Assembly: GCA_963759875.1 (NCBI GenBank)
Contig: CAVXBB010000005.1
Coordinates: 124,001 to 188,000, forward strand
From: JAFAGX01 sp963759875
Lineage (GTDB): Bacteria > Acidobacteriota > Terriglobia > Terriglobales > Acidobacteriaceae
DNA: 64,000 nucleotides
Reading direction: 5' to 3'
Below the pieces are notes generated by a model. The model saw nothing but the letters and a program-made list of their open reading frames with translations, made no database searches and was not told where the DNA came from. Below are positions 60,829-64,000 of the stretch, in pieces; position 1 is the stretch's first letter; every line of letters begins with the position of its first letter. The translations under genes and the position numbers were made by a program.

Positions 60829-62829
60829 ATGCCACAAAAACTGAGACATCGGGTAGGGCCGATCTTGTGCAAGTTGACGCGTGCCAAGATTTCATCGGCG
60901 CTATTGCTTATTGGATTGGCTTTGTGGGGGCAAACTACACAGCCCACAGCTCAAAAAATCGCGACGCAGAAAGCTCCTGCTCCCCAGAACTCGCAAACTC
61001 CTGCCAATACTCTGCCCCCTATTCGACTGGACGAGGCAGCCATCCTCCATCACCTGAATGAGGTGATCAACTGGTATCGTCGTTGCACCACCGGCGTTCC
61101 ATCGATCGGCCTTCCCAGCGACGCTATTTACCAGGACAACATGCAGCGGCTTGGGGCGCAAGTCGTGCGTCTGGCGTTCCAGTCTGCGAGGGCCGAGGCT
61201 GCAGTGCTGACAGCACAGCAGAAAGCTAGCAATAATCATCCATCCGGCGAAACGACGCAGCAGCAGAACTTGGCACAGCTCCAGGCAAAGACGTCCGCCC
61301 AGATCGATCAACTGCAATCACAAATCCAAAAACTCAGTGCGGAAATTGCCAGAACGGCTGGCTCACGGCGATTGAAATTGGTCTCGCAAAGGGATGCGCT
61401 GCAGAGCCAACTGGACCTGCAGAAGTCACTGCTGGATGCGGTCGACAAAATGGCCTCATTTGTGCAAACCAATGGCGAGATAGGTGGTGGGCTGGAAGGA
61501 TCGATTAATGAACTCGGCAGATCGATTCCTGACGTTCTCAATGCGGCTACTACTCCGGAAAAAACAACCACGACGACTCCGACTTCAGCAAAGCCAACCC
61601 TAGCTACCTCCGGCGGCCTGATCGCAGAGGCGATGACGCTGTATGACTATATGAACGCCGTGCACCAGATCAACCTGGTCATCAAACAAACGGATTACAC
61701 CAGCGACGTGGCGGATCATCTGCGCACGCCGTTGCGGGATACGCTCCGAGCAACAATTCAGCAAAGCCAACAAATCGCAAACCTGCCCCCTGCGACCGAC
61801 CCGCAGCAATTGCAGGCAGAAAAGCAGAGTTTCCAGCAACTGACCGATCGTTTCAAACAGCTTTCCGGCGCGCTTCTGCCCCTCAGCCAGGAAATAATTT
61901 TGCTGAACGACAGCAAGAGGACTTTAGACGAATGGCGCGCCTCGATCACCCGGGAGTCGAGGTATGTTCTCCGCTCTGTCCTGCTCAGGGTCGTAGGAAT
62001 TCTCTTCGCCTTGGGCCTCGTCCTGCTGACCTCGGAAATGTGGCGGCGCGTAACCTTCCGCTATGTGGCCGATCCGCGACGTCGGCGGCAATTCCTGGTT
62101 CTGCGCAGGGTCGTGATTAGTTTTCTGGTGGTGGTTGTCCTTATCTTCGGCTTTGTGAGCGAATTCAGTTCGCTCGCTACGTTCGCCGGATTCATCACTG
62201 CGGGCGTCGCGGTCGGCTTGCAGGCAGTCCTTCTCTCCGTGGCAGCCTATTTCTTCATCATTGGCCGCTACGGCATCCGCGTTGGCGATCGCATCAGCGT
62301 TGCTGGAATTACGGGCGATGTGGTCGATGTCGGACTCGTGAGGCTCTATTTGATGGAACTTGCCGGAACTGGGGTGGACTTCTATCCCACCGGGCGACTG
62401 GTGGTGTTGTCAAACTCCGTTCTTTTCCAGGCAGGGACGCCACTTTTTAAACAAATTCCGGGAACTGAATATGCCTGGCACGAAGTTGTGATGACCATTG
62501 CTCCGAACGGAAACCACAAAGCTGCTCAGGAGAAGCTGGTCGCGGCGGTAAACGAGGTCTACTCCGAATACCGGCCAGAAATCGAACGGCAGCACGGCGG
62601 AGTCGAACGCCGCATGGATATCCAACTTGCAGTGCCACGCCCGGAGGCACGTCTGCAATTCGCGGACGCGGGATTGGAATTGCTGGTGCGCTATCCGGTC
62701 GAAATTCGAAAAGCTCCGGACATTGACGAGAAAATGACCAGAAAAGTCCTGCAGTTGGTGGAAACAGATGCGACCATAAAATCAGCCGTTTCCGGTAATC
62801 CGAAAATTCGCTCGGCAGTGAGGGGCTGA
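60829..62829 (+). CDS. Large MscS-family mechanosensitive ion channel
   Basis: Membrane channel that opens on osmotic shock. N-terminal signal-like helix (residues 21-33) is followed by a long periplasmic coiled-coil-rich region (about 40-375: AQLQAKTSAQIDQLQSQIQKLSAEI, QSQLDLQKSLLDAVDKM), then three membrane helices (about 382-402, 420-445, 448-475), the last with the GFITAGVAVGLQAVLLSVAAYFF pore motif, and a cytoplasmic MscS domain (GDRISVAGITGDVVDVGLVRLYLME). 666 aa from ATG 60829; ATG 60814 and TTG 60781 are alternatives. Resembles MscK/YnaI-type large members. Stands alone. Confidence 0.88.
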   Translation: MPQKLRHRVGPILCKLTRAKISSALLLIGLALWGQTTQPTAQKIATQKAPAPQNSQTPANTLPPIRLDEAAILHHLNEVINWYRRCTTGVPSIGLPSDAIYQDNMQRLGAQVVRLAFQSARAEAAVLTAQQKASNNHPSGETTQQQNLAQLQAKTSAQIDQLQSQIQKLSAEIARTAGSRRLKLVSQRDALQSQLDLQKSLLDAVDKMASFVQTNGEIGGGLEGSINELGRSIPDVLNAATTPEKTTTTTPTSAKPTLATSGGLIAEAMTLYDYMNAVHQINLVIKQTDYTSDVADHLRTPLRDTLRATIQQSQQIANLPPATDPQQLQAEKQSFQQLTDRFKQLSGALLPLSQEIILLNDSKRTLDEWRASITRESRYVLRSVLLRVVGILFALGLVLLTSEMWRRVTFRYVADPRRRRQFLVLRRVVISFLVVVVLIFGFVSEFSSLATFAGFITAGVAVGLQAVLLSVAAYFFIIGRYGIRVGDRISVAGITGDVVDVGLVRLYLMELAGTGVDFYPTGRLVVLSNSVLFQAGTPLFKQIPGTEYAWHEVVMTIAPNGNHKAAQEKLVAAVNEVYSEYRPEIERQHGGVERRMDIQLAVPRPEARLQFADAGLELLVRYPVEIRKAPDIDEKMTRKVLQLVETDATIKSAVSGNPKIRSAVRG

Positions 62830-62863
62830 AACGGTTGCTGGTGTGCGGAGGTACAATACGGTC

Positions 62864-63031
62864 ATGGGCGCTGCCAGCCCAAAACGCCAACCTGAACCCA
62901 CGGAACCACGGCGGCATCCGATACCCGAAATCTATTCGGTCGAGACTACCGGACTGCTGGTGATCGCCGCTATAATTCTGGTTCTTACCCTCATTCGCTA
63001 CTGGCATTACATTCCCTGGGGCGCACGCTAA
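62864..63031 (+). CDS. Small single-pass membrane protein
   Basis: 55 aa. Pro/Arg-rich N-terminus, then a single transmembrane helix (TTGLLVIAAIILVLTLIRYWHYI) and a short positively charged C-terminus (PWGAR). ATG 62864 follows GGAGG by 12 bases. It ends two bases before miaA, so the two are likely co-transcribed. Unnamed; similar small proteins precede miaA in some Acidobacteriota by impression only. Confidence 0.5.
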   Translation: MGAASPKRQPEPTEPRRHPIPEIYSVETTGLLVIAAIILVLTLIRYWHYIPWGAR

Positions 63032-63033
63032 AA

Positions 63034-63963
63034 GTGGATCGAGAGCCGTTGCTGGTTGTGCTGCTAGGTCCAACCGGCAGCGGTAAAACCGCCCTGTCGC
63101 TAACGCTGGCCGAACACTGTCACGGCGAAATCGTGAATTGCGATTCGGTCGCCATGTATCACGAATTTGAAATAGGCACCGCGAAACCGACCCTGTCGGA
63201 ACGTGCCCAAGTTCCTCACCACCTGCTCGATTTCGTCGAACCTACCAGTTACATGACAGCAGGAAAGTATGCGCGAATGGCACGAGAGGTTCTGCGCGAG
63301 ATCTGTTCTCGCGGGAATTTGCCGATCGTAGTTGGTGGAACGGGCTTGTATCTTCGGGCGCTCCTGGATGGTCTTTTTCCCGGTCCGCAGCGCTCTGAGG
63401 AACTGCGCGAATGGCTTCGCACACGCGCGGCACAGAAGGGTTCAGGTTACTTGCATCGTGTGTTGAGTCATCTCGACCGCGAATCTGCCCGGAAAATTCA
63501 TGCCAATGATTCGCCGAAGTTGATTCGAGCAATTGAGGTGTGTCTCGCGTCGCCAAGCAAGATGTCTGAAATGTGGAAGCAGCGACGGGACCCGTTGCGT
63601 GGATTCCGCATTCTGCGGCTGGGCCTGAACCCTGAACGAGAAGCTCTGTACAATCGCATCAATGGCCGCGCGGCACGCATGTTTGAATCCGGGCTGGTGG
63701 AAGAAACACAGAGAATCATGGACCGATACGGCGAGACCGCGAGGCCGCTCGGTTCCCCTGGTTACAAACAGGCCATGCAGCTGATTCGCGGTGAGCTTGA
63801 CCGAGCCAGCGCAATCGCGGCCGCCCAGCAGGCCCATCGTAATTATGCCAAGCGGCAGATGACCTGGTTCCGTCGCGAGCCGGAAGTGAAATGGCTGGAC
63901 GGCTTCGGCGACCAAAACGAAACTCAAGATGCGGCAATGAAATTAGTGACGCAAGAGCTTTGA
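63034..63963 (+). CDS. miaA: tRNA dimethylallyltransferase MiaA
   Basis: Adds the isopentenyl group to A37 of tRNAs that read UNN codons. P-loop GPTGSGKTALS (12-22), DxxxxYxxxxIGTAKP (NCDSVAMYHEFEIGTAKP), PHHLLDFVEP, VGGTGLYLRALLDG, and the RQMTWFR motif near the C-terminus. GTG start at 63034, two bases after the small membrane gene. 309 aa, complete; its stop is just inside the window end. Confidence 0.95.
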   Translation: MDREPLLVVLLGPTGSGKTALSLTLAEHCHGEIVNCDSVAMYHEFEIGTAKPTLSERAQVPHHLLDFVEPTSYMTAGKYARMAREVLREICSRGNLPIVVGGTGLYLRALLDGLFPGPQRSEELREWLRTRAAQKGSGYLHRVLSHLDRESARKIHANDSPKLIRAIEVCLASPSKMSEMWKQRRDPLRGFRILRLGLNPEREALYNRINGRAARMFESGLVEETQRIMDRYGETARPLGSPGYKQAMQLIRGELDRASAIAAAQQAHRNYAKRQMTWFRREPEVKWLDGFGDQNETQDAAMKLVTQEL

Positions 63964-64000
63964 TGTCTTTTGATCTGCCAAGAGCGGCTTTTTCGAATGG

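Noticed and set aside
1..64000. tRNA, rRNA, prophage, transposon or toxin-antitoxin genes
   Set aside because: No cloverleaf-like, integrase, transposase, phage structural or small paired toxin genes could be seen on either strand.

Overview
The window looks like chromosomal DNA of an Acidobacteriota bacterium (Terriglobia-like; taxonomic placement is inference). Supporting signs are a very large Oar-type TonB-dependent receptor with an N-terminal carboxypeptidase-like domain, TolC homologues with long glycine-rich inserts, a lipid A gene set using LpxI, a HemQ-type haem pathway in a diderm, a DUF177-rpmF-plsX-fabD cluster, and many short intergenic repeats of the 'TGTCATCCTGAGCGAAG' and 'CACAGAGGCACGGAG' types. 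I saw no tRNA, rRNA, CRISPR array, phage, transposase or plasmid functions.

Layout. 1-3198: amino-acid catabolism (5'-truncated P5C-dehydrogenase-like enzyme, GntR/FCD regulator, FAD amine/amino-acid oxidoreductase). 3218-8997: c-type cytochrome, giant TonB receptor, exported amidohydrolase. 9001-13046: 2-oxoacid dehydrogenase E1 alpha and beta, an SDR and leucine dehydrogenase, which look like a branched-chain amino acid oxidation operon. 13069-14931 (minus): cysK-cysE preceded by a promoter and a 23-codon leader peptide ending in a run of Cys codons. 15053-18188: hemQ with an AhpD-like partner, an alkyltransferase-like DNA repair protein, a DUF385-like protein and an aldo/keto reductase. 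18457-21420: DUF177, rpmF, plsX, fabD (ribosome and lipid precursor cluster). 22015-28759: Fe-S regulator plus sufB-C-D-S-U-T with a compact promoter/operator region. 28829-31767: TldD/PmbA protease pair. 31777-37527: Nudix hydrolase, several uncharacterised proteins, an acyl-CoA mutase large subunit with isobutyryl-CoA-mutase-type residues, and a glycosyltransferase. 37649-42128: two tandem TolC paralogues, the upstream one broken by a one-base frameshift. 42367-50150: truA, an aldehyde dehydrogenase, a DinB-like protein, lepA, a PQQ-type propeller lipoprotein, an M20 peptidase. 50220-55432: fabZ-lpxA-lpxI-DinB-GnnA-like oxidoreductase and a TonB protein, suggesting an outer-membrane lipid A cluster. 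55465-63963: hisS, gamma carbonic anhydrase, cupin, a miniature receiver-Fis protein beside a PleD-like diguanylate cyclase, a DUF4097-type surface protein, an MscS channel, a small membrane protein, and miaA.

The strongest candidate for something new is the polycysteine leader peptide in front of cysK-cysE: a good sigma70-type promoter, a short 5' leader, a start codon with an SD-like sequence, and six Cys codons in the last seven sense codons directly upstream of the cysteine biosynthesis genes. This has the architecture of a cysteine-responsive translational attenuator. Other points of interest are the inverted repeat in front of the suf operon, a foldable RNA that buries the fabD start, the isobutyryl-CoA-mutase-like active-site residues, the internal insertion in HisRS and the receiver-Fis miniprotein.
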